64,000 nucleotides of DNA from Strix aluco (taxonomy: Eukaryota; Chordata; Aves; Strigiformes; Strigidae). The position numbers and the translations under genes are program-made. The number at the start of each line of letters is the position of its first letter. The first letter of the stretch is position 1. The notes below the pieces were generated by a model. The model saw only the letters and a list, made by a program, of their open reading frames with translations. It was not told where the DNA came from and did not search any database. The stretch covers positions 70,126,503 to 70,190,502 of the forward strand of contig NC_133933.1 in assembly GCF_031877795.1 (NCBI RefSeq), in the 5' to 3' direction. Shown here piece after piece: positions 12,878 through 24,540 of the stretch.

Positions 12878-15801
12878 GAACTACCATTTCTTTACAAGGA
12901 GTAAAGCTTTACCCAACACTCCCAACTACAATGCGTACTCAAGCACAGGACTCAAGTAAAAGCACAGATGCAGAATGACAGCTGAAGGTCTCCAAAGAAG
13001 TCATCAGTGATAGATCCCTACCTGTTGGACTCAGTAGCCCATTATCCAACACTGAGCCTTTGAACTACCCAATCCAAGGCTCTGTACTGCAGACATTCAC
13101 AACAATGGGATTTGTTTCAGGAACAACTACAGCAATAGAAAACAGTAAAACTGCATTACCAAATTTGCTTCTAGACAACAGGCTTTAATGACTCTAAATG
13201 AATCATAGGATATTTATAAGTTTTCCCTGATGTGGGCCAGAAAATGGATTTCTGCTCCTTGAAGAATACTGGGTTTTCAGGCATCTCTTGAGCCCTACTT
13301 ACAGTGACAGACATTAAAAAATGTCCCTCAAAGAGAAAATTTTAAAAGTGTTTTTCAGGCTACTCAAGACCAGTAGGTCACTGACACAAAGTGAATTTCA
13401 AAGTAAACTCCCCCAATATTTCTCCCCTCCAAAATCAAACCAGAACATTGATATGTTTAAAAACAAAAGAATCCCAAGTTTTTTCTAAGCTTCATATTGC
13501 TAAAAATTAATGCAAGCGATGCCCAGGGTCTATCTCATCAGGATGCCTCTTTCTAATGAAAACAAACTTCGATTAAAGCTTCTCAGTTGCCCTACAAATT
13601 TAAGGAGAAAAGACTATAAATGTTCCTGATTACTTTTTTTCTCAGTTGAGAAAATGATAGGCTGTATAAACTGCAAAAGACAGATGAATAGATAGGCAGG
13701 AAGATGTCCCCAACTTTAAACACACACCCAAAAAAAGCCCCAGAGATCTGAAGGGGATTTTCGTAGCCTGTCTGTAGTTCTGACTGGTTCCCTGAGAGGA
13801 AAACAAATATCTGACTGCCTTATATATTCTTGAAAAAAAAAAATCCTGTCATAATTTTTAAGTGTGTTGATCATAGTTTATTTTTAGATCTGACTAACCA
13901 CAGAAACATCTCCAAAAATATTCTAAAGAAACACAGTGACCTTTCCAGATTGGAAAGCAGAGATGTTTTAACATCATCCACGCTACTGTACAGGCTGAAC
14001 AAATCTATAAAGACCCCTCAACGGCCGACCAAAAAGCCTCCCACATTCACCTATACACTGTCCCATAAAAACTTCTCACCTAGGCTAGCAAAGGTAGTCT
14101 TAATTACCAGCTCATAGTCAGAAGCAGATCAAGGAGTCACCTATCGAAGAGAGGAGCATTGCTCTGAAGACACAAAAGGAGGTTCATGGGAACCAAAGCT
14201 GAAGGCGGTGAAGAGCGATGGCTAGCTTTACCTCTGTTCTTGAGAGGAGGCAATTCACTTAAAACCCAAGTGAAATGAGGAAAGGTGCTGAAAAGGCACT
14301 GAGACTCAGACTGCTGTAGGAATGGAAAAATAATGGTCAGGAAAAGGACAAAGCTTCCAAAATGAACAGGGACTTGACACACAAATGATGCAAAAGTAAG
14401 TGAATACTTTGCAAGGTGCAAAGGGCAGAGTGGGCAGGGCAGACAGTTTTACCCCGCGTGCTCTAGTGATGACAGGTACAGCTGGTCAGACAGAGTGTCA
14501 CCACCGTCCTATGGTCAATCTGCTGAAGCTATATATACCTGGGTATTGTATTATGTCTAATAATTATCTCAGCCCCTGTGCTTACTTACTGATCCAAAAC
14601 TTCCTTCCAAGCAAGAGCAGGCATTAAGCAAGAGGATCTCAGACCCTGGGTCTATTTTCACCAGAAGTCTCCCGACATCAATACCGTGGCCCTGTATCAC
14701 ATAAATTATGGGTGCTTTACTGTCTTAACCTTTGGAGCTTTTTTCTCTCCACCTTCCCCATTATTTCTATCCTAGTTCTCCCCAAAACTCTAATGCATTG
14801 CTTCACTTAGTCTCGGACTATCAAATATGCTCTAAGTCTTGCAACTATGTTCCTGCTTGGCTTTCTTGGTAAATATCTGTGGGACAGAACTTATTGTTAC
14901 CTTGGGTTTTTTTGCTGCGGTTTTTTTGGTTGTTTTTTTTTTTTTTTAATAATTAAGTGATAAGAATGTACTGCTCTGTGCTGGTCTGCAGGAAAAGCAG
15001 GACAAATGAAGGAATTTTGAGTAAAACCATAACTTTGACAGGATTTGCTCTGATAGCCTTAAACAAAAATTAGACTCCTCATCCATTCATCAACTAATTT
15101 GGCTTGAAATACAGCATGTGTGGTGTTCTTGCTGGAATTATACTGTAATAAAATAACCTTTTTCAAATGTCAAAAGTGCATTATGAATCAGCTCTGGACA
15201 TAATGTAAACTGAAGTTTGCAGGAACAAACCTGTGACCTCTAGCACCAGAAACACACACCTATACTTTTTCAACTGAAAGAATGATTCAATCACACTACA
15301 GTAATTATTCTGTCTATTCATCCTACACCATGATGAAGAGTAGAAATAGAAGGGCTAACACATCTAGTCAGTGCTGGATGTCTTAAACCCTCAAAAAGCA
15401 TTGCTGTAATTTCCCTCAAACTTCAAAATCGTTTTTTTCTTTCCTGAAAAGAATAAAGTGATGAAAACAGAAAAGCCACAGAAAGGGTTCTGAAATTACA
15501 AACCATGTAATGCTAGTTTTGCTCTTGATTTTGTCTTAGTACACGTATTGATTCTTCAAATGTTATGAAACAAACACAATCTTGACACTGTACTTTGCAA
15601 AAGCACTCTAAGCAGGGTCTAGGTTTTTACACTGTTAGGTGCCTGCCTTTTTATTGTCTTCTTTTACACACTCACATTTCATTGCCAATTTCCTCAACAA
15701 ACGTTCTAGGAAAAAAGCTCTGACAAATCAAGGTGAAAGTGCTTTAGGGAGGGTGGGACAGAAGTGTAGGTATCTTTAAAAGCGATTTATGTGACACTGT
15801 G

Positions 15802-15821
15802 ACACTGACTCAGGTCAGTGT
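15802..15821. repeat. Perfect 8-bp-arm hairpin with AP-1-like site
   Basis: ACACTGAC and GTCAGTGT flank TCAG. The junction creates TGACTCA (AP-1 consensus) at 15807-15813. No function can be shown. Confidence 0.55.
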
Positions 15822-16403
15822 TCTCCAGGTTTTTATTACTGCAAGAGTCCAGGTGAGTGCAATAAACTGTGGTACAACCTTCAGTATATTTCTGACTTTA
15901 ATTCCTGCTATACTGCAAGCACCACTGGAACTAAGGGAAAATTTCGAAGTTGCTCTGATTTGTTAAATTTTATCTTTTTCTGTTTCCATTTTTATCTCCA
16001 GTTAACTCCCTGAACTTGTAACAACCATCCCTAAGAAAAAACAAGAAATGTTGAGGTTTAGGCACAAGTTTGCCAAATGTATAAATATTTTTGTTATCTT
16101 AGATGTTTATTGTTGAACAAAACCAGCCTTGCATTCCTTGAGACTTTCAATATACTTAACATAGTTCCATTCAAACCTAGATACATTACCTCCCAAAAGC
16201 ATAAACAAATTCCTTATGTCTTATTTGGAAACTGGACCATTAATTCTCTTTTTTTTTGTGTGTATGTTAGGCACAAGGTTGTGGAACAGGCATTGAATTC
16301 AGCAATATACTACACACAAAGAATGGGGATTTCTCCCAAGTTCCTTTTGTTGATAGTTCAACAGTCCAGGAATCACAGATGTTCAAAAAGCACAGAAAAA
16401 TTT

Positions 16404-16520
16404 CACAGAATCACAGAATCATCTAGGTTGGAAAGGACCTTGAAGATCATCTAGTCCAACCGTTAACCTAGCACTGACAGACCCAACTACACCATATCCC
16501 CAAGCGCCATGTCAACCCGA
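16404..16520 (-). mobile_element. CR1 LINE 3' tail fragment
   Basis: About 117 bp with the tandem tail octamer (CACAGAAT twice) and the segment complementary to CR1 3' UTR (TCTAGGTTGGAAAGGACC). It is closely similar to the start of the CR1 copy at 53.68 kb, so probably the same subfamily, severely 5' truncated. Confidence 0.92.
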
Positions 16521-19500
16521 AAGAATTGCTTTCCTTCCCATCCTGCTTTCACCATTAAAATCAAAATAGCACCTGCTTGACGTATTTTCCTCTGCATCCT
16601 AAAATAACACATTTAGCAATACACAGCATTGTTAGTTCTCATGATAGGTCACAGAAAAAGAAATGTCATTTTTGCATTTCTCCTTTAATTCTTCCTTTTT
16701 CCTCACTGACTCTGTCTCATTACTGATATGCTCACTCAGATCTGGAGGATTTTATAAAAGAAAATGTGCCCGATTCTCTCCTTTCGGTTGCTTTCCTGCT
16801 TATTAAGTAGTTCCTGAAAACTACTTCATTCTCTCCCAAAAATTGTTGACTGGGTTGTTCAATGATAAAACTCCCCAACACAGTCCCAAAAAGCAAGAAA
16901 CATGTAGTCATTCCACCATGCCCCTCAGCACAGCCTGTTGCTGAGCGCAGTGGGACAAAGACAGAGACTGGCATCTGAAGGTGCTTAGAACAAGAACACC
17001 CAGCTTTCACTGCAAGACACATCTCCTCTCTTCTTCTGGCAAATGAGTTCGCCCGTGGTTGAACAGACCCGAACACTGTTTCTCAGTGGTAAAACGCTGT
17101 GAAGGCGGTGGGAAGGAAGCTGCCAAGCCCACCTCATCCTTGGCTGGTTCACTTACACTGCTCTCCTCACACACCATTTCCTCCACTTCCTTCCGTGTCC
17201 TCCCCCCAACCCTTCCCACACAAACACATACGTGCACCTCTCTCTTCAGCCCTATTTCCCTTTCCCGCTCAGCACCACGCTGGTTGTCTCTGGGTGCAGG
17301 CTCAAATCCGGCACATGGGTGGGAAGCTGACAGGAGGGATAAGCCCCTTTCCACCCTCTTGTCATGCTGCACTACTCCAAAATCCCAGCCCACTCCTTCC
17401 ACTCTCACACCGACATCCCCACCTCTGTCCACATCCCTCCTCCTCAAAGATGCCCCAGGCCCACTCTCAGGGCAGGAGGGTGGCTGACAGCCGCGCTGCG
17501 ACCACAGACCACTCACTGCAAGAGCAGCTGTGGTCACACACAGGACGAGAGGGTAACCCCGCAGCTGGGGTCCAGGTGTGAGGAAGGTGTCCCCCTTCCC
17601 CATCCTCACTGCACAGGACCCGCAGAGAGTCCATCTACTCGTGTTAAGCAGAGAGGATTTCACCAACAGTCCCACAGGAACAACCCTTTTCTATCAAGTT
17701 GGCAAAACTTTCCTTGCTGTGTCCTCTGCCTTGCAAAGACGCCTTGCCTCTGCTTAGCATTTTTCCTTCATTAGCAAATAGTCCTAACGTGGGAAAAGCC
17801 TTTCATCAGAACGACAGGGATTTTGCAAGTACTGTACAACTCCCACATGTCACCTTCTCTCCTGAGGCAGCAAAACAATTCAGTCACACTCCCCTTACAT
17901 CTGGACAGAAAAACTGGTTGGAATGAATAAGAAAAACAGCGTGGTTTTGCGATGCAGTGAACCATTCAGCTTGTCCCAGCTGCAGAAACCCTCCAGCTTC
18001 TTCCTCCAACCAGCCCTTTCATTCCTAGCACATCCGCTCTGCTTTTGCACCCCTTCTTCTCCCGGTAAGGGGCTGGCCAGGGCACGCACCTGGAATACCA
18101 GACTTGCCTCTGTGGCTCTTTGGGCAGCACAGTCCTTTCCAAACTTCTACTCCCCCCTGTGGCAGCTTGATGGCAAAAAAGAAATACGAAGCACGCTTCC
18201 CAAGTCACGTACTCTACCGTCACTTTTTGCAAGCCATTTATGAAGAAAAAAAAGACATGGAGTGAAGGCCTAGGTGAGGTCTCACTGAATTTAAGATGGT
18301 AAAATAAGAAAGCTGTTCCTGGGGAATCTGAAATTCAACCCTCTGTATCTTGCGAGTGACATAAGCAGAAAGAAAAAGATGTGGCTAGTTCATATATGCT
18401 TTTAAAACTCACCTGAAATTTTTGTATTACAAAGTTCCTAACTCACAGGGTGAACACTGGTTAGATTTTAAAGTACCTTGCAAATCTTAGGTAATGAAAA
18501 AAGGCAACTGATTAATTGTCCTTTCATCCCATGTCATAATTGAATCTTAAATAATCATACAGATCTACCATGCTATTAAGGTTAGACTATTCCACAAGAT
18601 CCATCACAGGTAACTTCATAGACCAATTTTCATAAAGACCCCATTGTCCAAAATGGTCAAAACAAACACCTAGGTACAGTAAAAACCTAACCTTGATTTC
18701 TATTTAAATCCTTTAATAAATGGAGTAATATGCTCAGAAACACTTGCTGTTAGTGTGAATCCTACCACTTTTACAACTTCATGCTTATTACTTAAAAGCC
18801 GCTCATCACCAAGACATTTGTAGCAACATGGTTGTAAACTCCAGACCTGGGACCACTGTCTTTTAAAACTAAGTTTCCTCAATTAGTTCCTGCAGGAAAT
18901 CAAAATATCTTAGAAATGTCCCCACTTCCCTAACAACGCACATTTCTTGGAGTATCTGCTTTTCTCAGCTCCATGTGAAAAACGGTCTGACAGAGAATTT
19001 CCCACCAAGACCAGAAAGATTAGCAGTGTAAGATGGTTTTCAGACCTGGTCCCGTAGTTGCTAAATTTCACACACATTCACGGGTCAATAAGGAAGCCAC
19101 CTTGGCTGTTGTAGGTTACATCCTAGTTTCCCCGTCTGCGTCACTTGTACAGATGTATTTACACAGGTCACATACCACACATCACTTGCTGAAAAAACAG
19201 CCAGCCTAGCTGGCAGCTGAACCATGGGGAATCATTTTCCTGAAAATCAAGCTATCTCTAAAATCCTAATACGTTAATACGTTGAGGACATTACGTTCCT
19301 TTGTAGGTCAGCTGATGCAGCGTGCTTATCAAGTCCTCCAGAGGCATTACAGACCTATACAATAACCCAACTCCTCCACTTTCTCAGGAAGGCCTGTGTA
19401 AACAGAAAAGCCCATGCTACACTATACCAAGGTCAGTGAACTCAGGTTGCATCAAAAAGGGGACAAATTTTACAGACAGTAATCTCTTTCTCCCCAAAGT

Positions 19501-20635
19501 AAACACTCTATTCACCATCCCCGAATGCAGAAATATCAATCCTACCCTATCGGACAACATGGACAAATGTATCCCACCGTATCTCCACAAGCCTCTACTT
19601 CTCCAAAGCAGCTACAACATAAATTAAGAGATCCCATAGTTTACAGCAGAGCAAACTGTGTTTGTTAAGTGAAGTCCCTAATCTGGTTAAGTCTTAATTA
19701 AACATCGATGTCTCTCAGCTCGGGGGAAAAAACCCACAAAACCTCAAAATTTACACTGACAGCTCCTGAGAGAAGCAGGTTGAAAAACTGAAAATAAAAT
19801 CACATGCATTTTAGAATAAGCAGATCTGATTCATTCCTGCCCACATAAGGCATGACAGAGTGGGAGGAAGTGATCTGCCAGCTGTTTTCCACGTGGTTCC
19901 TCTAAGAGACAGACCTCAAAGGATTTCTGGTGGATGTTCTGAATCAAGTCCCTGGCCACGTTTCCTCTCCAGCCAGTGACACTTACTTTTTTAAGAATTG
20001 TTAACCATTTATAGGACAATTGTCAAAGGAGTGGTTAGTGACTCACTGCAGTCCTACATTAGCTGCCTTACTACTGCAAGAGGTTGTGAACCTCAGTGAA
20101 ATCTGAGAAATAAACAACTGAAAGTCTCTTCCCTCCTTACTCAGCCTTGCGAGCTGTGGAAGGGCTCTGAGCTTCCCCACAAAAAACTAAGATACAGCCA
20201 GCCTCTGCAAAGATGTAGTGAATGCTGCTCCCTACAGTGCTGATAAGATCTATGGCAAATTTTTCAGAATAAAATCAGATATACTGAACCCGAGGCTCAG
20301 TAGGTAAAGGACCTTTGGCTTTATGCTACTTATAATCTCTGTTTCATACAAATAGTTTTACATGTGCTTTGAATGCTCATTTAGATTATTCTACTTCCAG
20401 TAATCACTTTGCTGCTTTAAGACCACACACACTCCTAAAAATCTCCAGCTACTTTTGAAGAATGAAGCCAAGAGCTTAAAGCAGCATTCTCAGTGGCTCT
20501 AGAATTAACAAAATATTACATGTTCGAACATAAAGAACATAAGTTTCTGAAAACAACAGAACTCAGATCTGCTAACGGGAATCACATCTGATGGTTTTGC
20601 TTTGCTCATACTGCTGAGCAGCTTTAGCTCAATGG

Positions 20636-20658
20636 ACTTGGACTTCTCCAGTCCAAGT
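20636..20658. repeat. Perfect 9-bp-arm hairpin
   Basis: ACTTGGACT and AGTCCAAGT flank a 5-nt loop (TCTCC). It is preceded by a tRNA A-box-like TAGCTCAATGG at 20624-20634, but no B box follows. Confidence 0.7.
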
Positions 20659-23031
20659 ATTTTGATGGCCAAGAGTGCATTCAGTGAATCTGCCCAACTG
20701 ACGCTAGCAGAGAATCTGACCCAGTATCACGAGGAACTTGGACTAGGTCCACGAGTTCAGCAGCGAACATTTCCATAGGCCCTATGCCATCCACTGCACC
20801 GCCCAGCCTTCTCATTCTGGTCCACTTTGGAGAAGAGCTAATGCCTCTCATTGGTAAGATTAGCTGACGTGAACTGCCACGGCTCCAAGGCGGAAGCCTT
20901 GCATGACATGCCTCACGCTAACAAAGCAAATCAAATGGCACAACGTGGATAACTTGCTTGACAGCTCCTGGGAAATGAAGTTTTCTATTTTGCTTCGCCT
21001 TTGTTGATTCATGCGCTCACGCGTCTCTCCAAAAAAGGATGAGTAAAAGCCCAGCAAGTAGTCTACTTCAGAGCACTTGCTATGCCTACAGATACGTAGA
21101 GCAAGTTACCAGATGACTTCTAAGAAAGACAAATACCAGGCAACCACATTTATGATGGAATAAATCTCTTTATTTTTATTCTGTGTCAATTTCTGAGCTA
21201 GCAGAGTAAGTCTTGCTTGGAATCTGCATTTTAAGCAAAAGCCTACTAACGTAACTTTAACTAGACCTCTCAGGGTTTTGAGATATATTTATTACAATTT
21301 TTAAGAAATATCCTGGTGAGCATTTTGGGAAAAGAACTAACTGGCACACTAAACCCGAGGCAAGCCAGAAATGTCTGAAGCCAGCTACAAGCCTATCACG
21401 ATGATAAACAGCTCAGGGTCCAGATGTCCATATATGGCAAGACTTCCTATAAGACTGACAGTACTGTATGTGCATTGCGTATGGTTGTTGGATCAGATTC
21501 ACATTCCTCGGGTATGTTTCTCTGGGAGCTTTTGATTTCCGCTTTGAGGGCTGGCTCAGACCTCCAATTGCTCTTATAAAAAAATATCTGTGACTGAAAG
21601 TTGAAAATGTGCAAGATTCTTTCTTTAAGTACACAAACACTCCAAGTCTAGCCACTTTCCTGTAGTCTTGCCAGGTTTTCAGTATGTCTGATACCTGATC
21701 AAGTGACTTTTTGGGGGGAAGGAGGAAAAAAAAGAAGGAAAAACACAAGAGAGGAATGCAGCATATCCACACCTGTACTTTTTACAAGACTTCACCAAAG
21801 GAACTACACCAACTGAAGCTGATGTAGACACACACATACCGTATATAGCTGTGTAAACAAGACTGCAAGGCCGGCATAGTGAATTCCTAGTTTCAGCAGA
21901 AAAAATATACAATCTTAAAAGCATGTGCTGTATAAACACCTGCATGGAAGACCAAATTAGAGCATTTTAACCATTTTATGCATCCATGCCAAGATGTATT
22001 TCTCCAACCCGTGACATATTGTCATCAGAAAGGATAAGCTGAAGACTGAGTGGATTCTGAAAGAACTACGTTTCCTTCCAGGTTCCCTTCACCCCCGTGC
22101 ACACAAACACACGCACAAGCGAACTACCCGATGAGTCACATCTGACAGCACAGCAACCAAAATGACAAAAAGGCAAACCTGACAGAACTCTGATTCTTGC
22201 CCACTTTCACGGGCTGGTACAACTTGTAATTCAGTGGGCTAATGCCCGATTCACAGTGGTGCAAGACCAGAATTAGTTCTGAAGTCCAAATGCCTATTTA
22301 AGCCTTTTTTCTCAGGGCAGCAAGTGGATGGGGCTTGCTGTACTTGGCCCGCAGTGTGAGGACTTAGGACAGATTTATCCTTTAATTTTGGATTTCCTGG
22401 CTTTCTGGTGGTTTGTTACTTTTAAACATACTTTTTCTGTCAGTGAGATTCTTAGGTTTTGTTTAATAAAATTGTTTCTCTGAAAAAAACCTCTTACATG
22501 GAAAGTTATAAAACATGTCTAGAGCCTCTCTCTCTCTGATGTTCTCCTACCATATTTAGGCATTTAAAAAAGGCATTCTGTTTACCTGGTTACATTTGCA
22601 TTTTGGTATGCATGTCATACATAGTTTGGTACACATATTATTTACCCACCACTGAGGCCATTGGAGTCTTTCAAGTAAAGACAGATTTTGGGAGGCCTCA
22701 GGGGTTTGGGAACATATATTATTTACCATAACTGTTCCTCTGAGATTTTTTTTTTCTTTCAGAGCCAATCTCATTTCTTTAAAAGGAGAATTTCAAGTAG
22801 AAGAAATGACATCCAAAAGACTTTACTGGCCAAACTACAGTGCTGGCAGAATATAAATAACAGTTTTACAGTACAATATATCCTACTGGGGCTTTATGTG
22901 AAAACGTTTCTTTTTCCCTTAAGAATCCTGTGCATACATATTGCTGCATCACAGCATGGAAGTATGCCTACATATGGAGGGACAGAAAGAAGGGGGGTTA
23001 TGGCAGTGGGAGAAAGCCTACATGCAAAAGG

Positions 23032-23051
23032 TGGTATCTTTTAAGATACCA
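23032..23051. repeat. 20-nt palindrome upstream of CCN2
   Basis: TGGTATCTT and AAGATACCA around TT, about 1.2 kb upstream of the CCN2 start. Confidence 0.7.
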
Positions 23052-24037
23052 TCTGATTTTGGTTTGCCTAACAAGATGCATAAAGCCGGTCTCTCATTAA
23101 ACACTAACATACTTCTACAGGTCAAAAGCCAAAATGCTGGCATTCCTTTCGTTAAAGCTGAGGTCAAACAACATGACATCACTGAATATTCAAATGATAC
23201 ATGGAGAGGTGGGGGAAGGAACCATCCTCCTGGTTAAAGGGGAAAAAAGAGGAAAACCGTAACAGTTATCTGCAGTGATTTAATACAAGCCACAATGCTT
23301 TGGTCTTGGGTTCGGACAAATACAAACCACAACGTTAAGGTTTTGTCTGAGTGTGGTGGCACGCCATTCTCTCCTTGTTGTAACGCGCGGTGGACCATCA
23401 GCAAGGTTGGGAAGCAGGGATGTGCGAGGAACGAGGAACGTGTTGCTCAGAAATGACAGCTGCACACAGGCAGTGGGAAAATAATAGCCACTTCTTCCAC
23501 GCTTCAGACTCCGTCCGCTGTGCCAAATATTTCAGAGTAAACAGGCACTCTCTCTATTCATAGAGAGCATCTATTAGGGAAGGAACACATTACAAATACT
23601 CCGTATGATTCAGTGGTACACAGAGTCAATTTATACCCGGTAGCGTAATTATACCTTTTTTTGGTGGTACCAAAGCGCCGGGACCGTTCGCCGCCGGGCA
23701 CCGGGCACCCCGGGGCGAGGGCCCCGCCGGCCGCCCCCGGGGAGCTCGGGCCACCCCCAGACCACCGCCTCCCGTTCCCTCTGCCCGGGGAAGGACGAGG
23801 GGCGAGCGGGGAGAACTGAGGAAGGGAAATAACGGATTCCCCCGGCCGCCCCTGGCAACCGCCCCCCTCGCCCCTTCCCGCCGGACCCGCCGCCCGCCTA
23901 GAAATAACGCGCTGCCGCGGCGGGGGGGGAGGCGGCGGAGAGCCGCTGGCAGCGGAGGTGACTCGCACTTAAAAAACATCAGGTTGAAAAAATGAAAAAT
24001 AAAAAGACGGGGGGTCGGTGTGGGGGGCGTGTGCGTT

Positions 24038-24056
24038 GGGGGGGGGGGGGGGGGGG
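24038..24056 (+). repeat. 19-base G homopolymer in the CCN2 promoter
   Basis: Uninterrupted run of 19 G ending two bases before the CAGAC SMAD half-site. It could form a G-quadruplex. Length is likely to vary between individuals and is prone to sequencing error. Confidence 0.9.
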
Positions 24057-24252
24057 CGCAGACGGAGGAATGCGGGAGTCAGGGGTCAGGGCCGCTCCGG
24101 GGCGGCGGCGGCGGCGCGGGGCGGGGCGGGCGGCGCGGCGCGGCGCGCAGGAATGCGCGGAATGTCGCTGTTTGTCCGCGGCCCCATTCAGCCCATTGGC
24201 GAGGCCGCGCCGCCGCCGCGTATAAAGGGGCGCCCGCCCCGGCACTCCGCAG
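24057..24252 (+). promoter_or_regulatory. CCN2: CCN2 proximal promoter: SMAD/TEAD element, paired TEAD sites, CCAAT and TATA boxes
   Basis: Seen in order: CAGAC (SMAD half-site) at 24059-24063, GGAATG at 24067-24072, GGAATG at 24150-24155 and 24159-24164 separated by CGC, inverted CCAAT (ATTGG) at 24195-24199, and TATAAA at 24221-24226. GGAATG is the reverse complement of the M-CAT box CATTCC bound by TEAD1-4, and three such sites are the textbook reason CCN2 reports YAP/TAZ activity. The order and spacing match the human promoter as I recall it. A start site near 24251 is inferred from the TATA position and would give a roughly 239-nt leader. Confidence 0.93.
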
Positions 24253-24489
24253 TCGCACAGCCACTCTCCCGCCGGGCTCGCAAGGAGCGGAGCGGAGCGG
24301 AGCAGCACCGAGCAGCAGCCGCCACCCGCCGGTCCAGCGCCCACCGCGACAGGCCCCGTCCGCGCAGCCAGCGCTGAGGAGATTCGCCCGGCGGGAAACT
24401 CTCCTCTCGCCTCACCTCGGCTCACCTCACCTCATCTCTCCGCCCCGACGCCGCTGCCCGCCTGCCCACAAGCCGTCGACCGCCGCGGG
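24252..24489 (+). other. CCN2: CCN2 5' UTR (inferred)
   Basis: GC-rich leader between the inferred cap site and the ATG. It has no upstream ATG. It contains a (GGAGC)n-like run at about 24285-24303 and three CTCACCT units at about 24411-24437, giving a pyrimidine-rich patch. The cap site is predicted from the TATA box and is not observed. Confidence 0.75.
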
Positions 24490-24540
24490 ATGGCCCCCGC
24501 CAGCTTCGCCGTAGCCCTTCTCCTCGCCCTCCTCAGCCCG
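24490..24540 (+). CDS. CCN2: CCN2 coding exon 1 (signal peptide)
   Basis: Seventeen codons beginning MAPASF followed by an alanine/leucine-rich hydrophobic core, then the donor GTAAGT at 24541. It ends in phase 0. The 99-bp intron that follows is GC-rich and ends in a weak pyrimidine tract with CAG at 24637-24639. Confidence 0.96.

Larger units (their letters stand above)
1..23600. other. Gene-poor 5' flank of CCN2
   Basis: AT-rich sequence with only short random open frames. No exon with conserved residues and paired splice sites was recognised. Besides the repeats listed, it has pyrimidine-rich stretches (11230-11420, 17140-17480), a poly-T at 14932-14947, and a single CATTCC at 23141 that is a possible TEAD site. 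In mammals CCN2 also has a long upstream gene desert with enhancers. Confidence 0.7.

Noticed and set aside
17007-17675. 222-codon minus-strand open frame with overlapping + strand frames of 125-160 codons
   Set aside because: Lies in a C/T-rich low-complexity stretch; no recognisable domain, no plausible exon borders, and several frames are open at once because of base composition.
20624-20700. tRNA gene
   Set aside because: A-box-like word only. No B box, no acceptor stem pairing and no cloverleaf.
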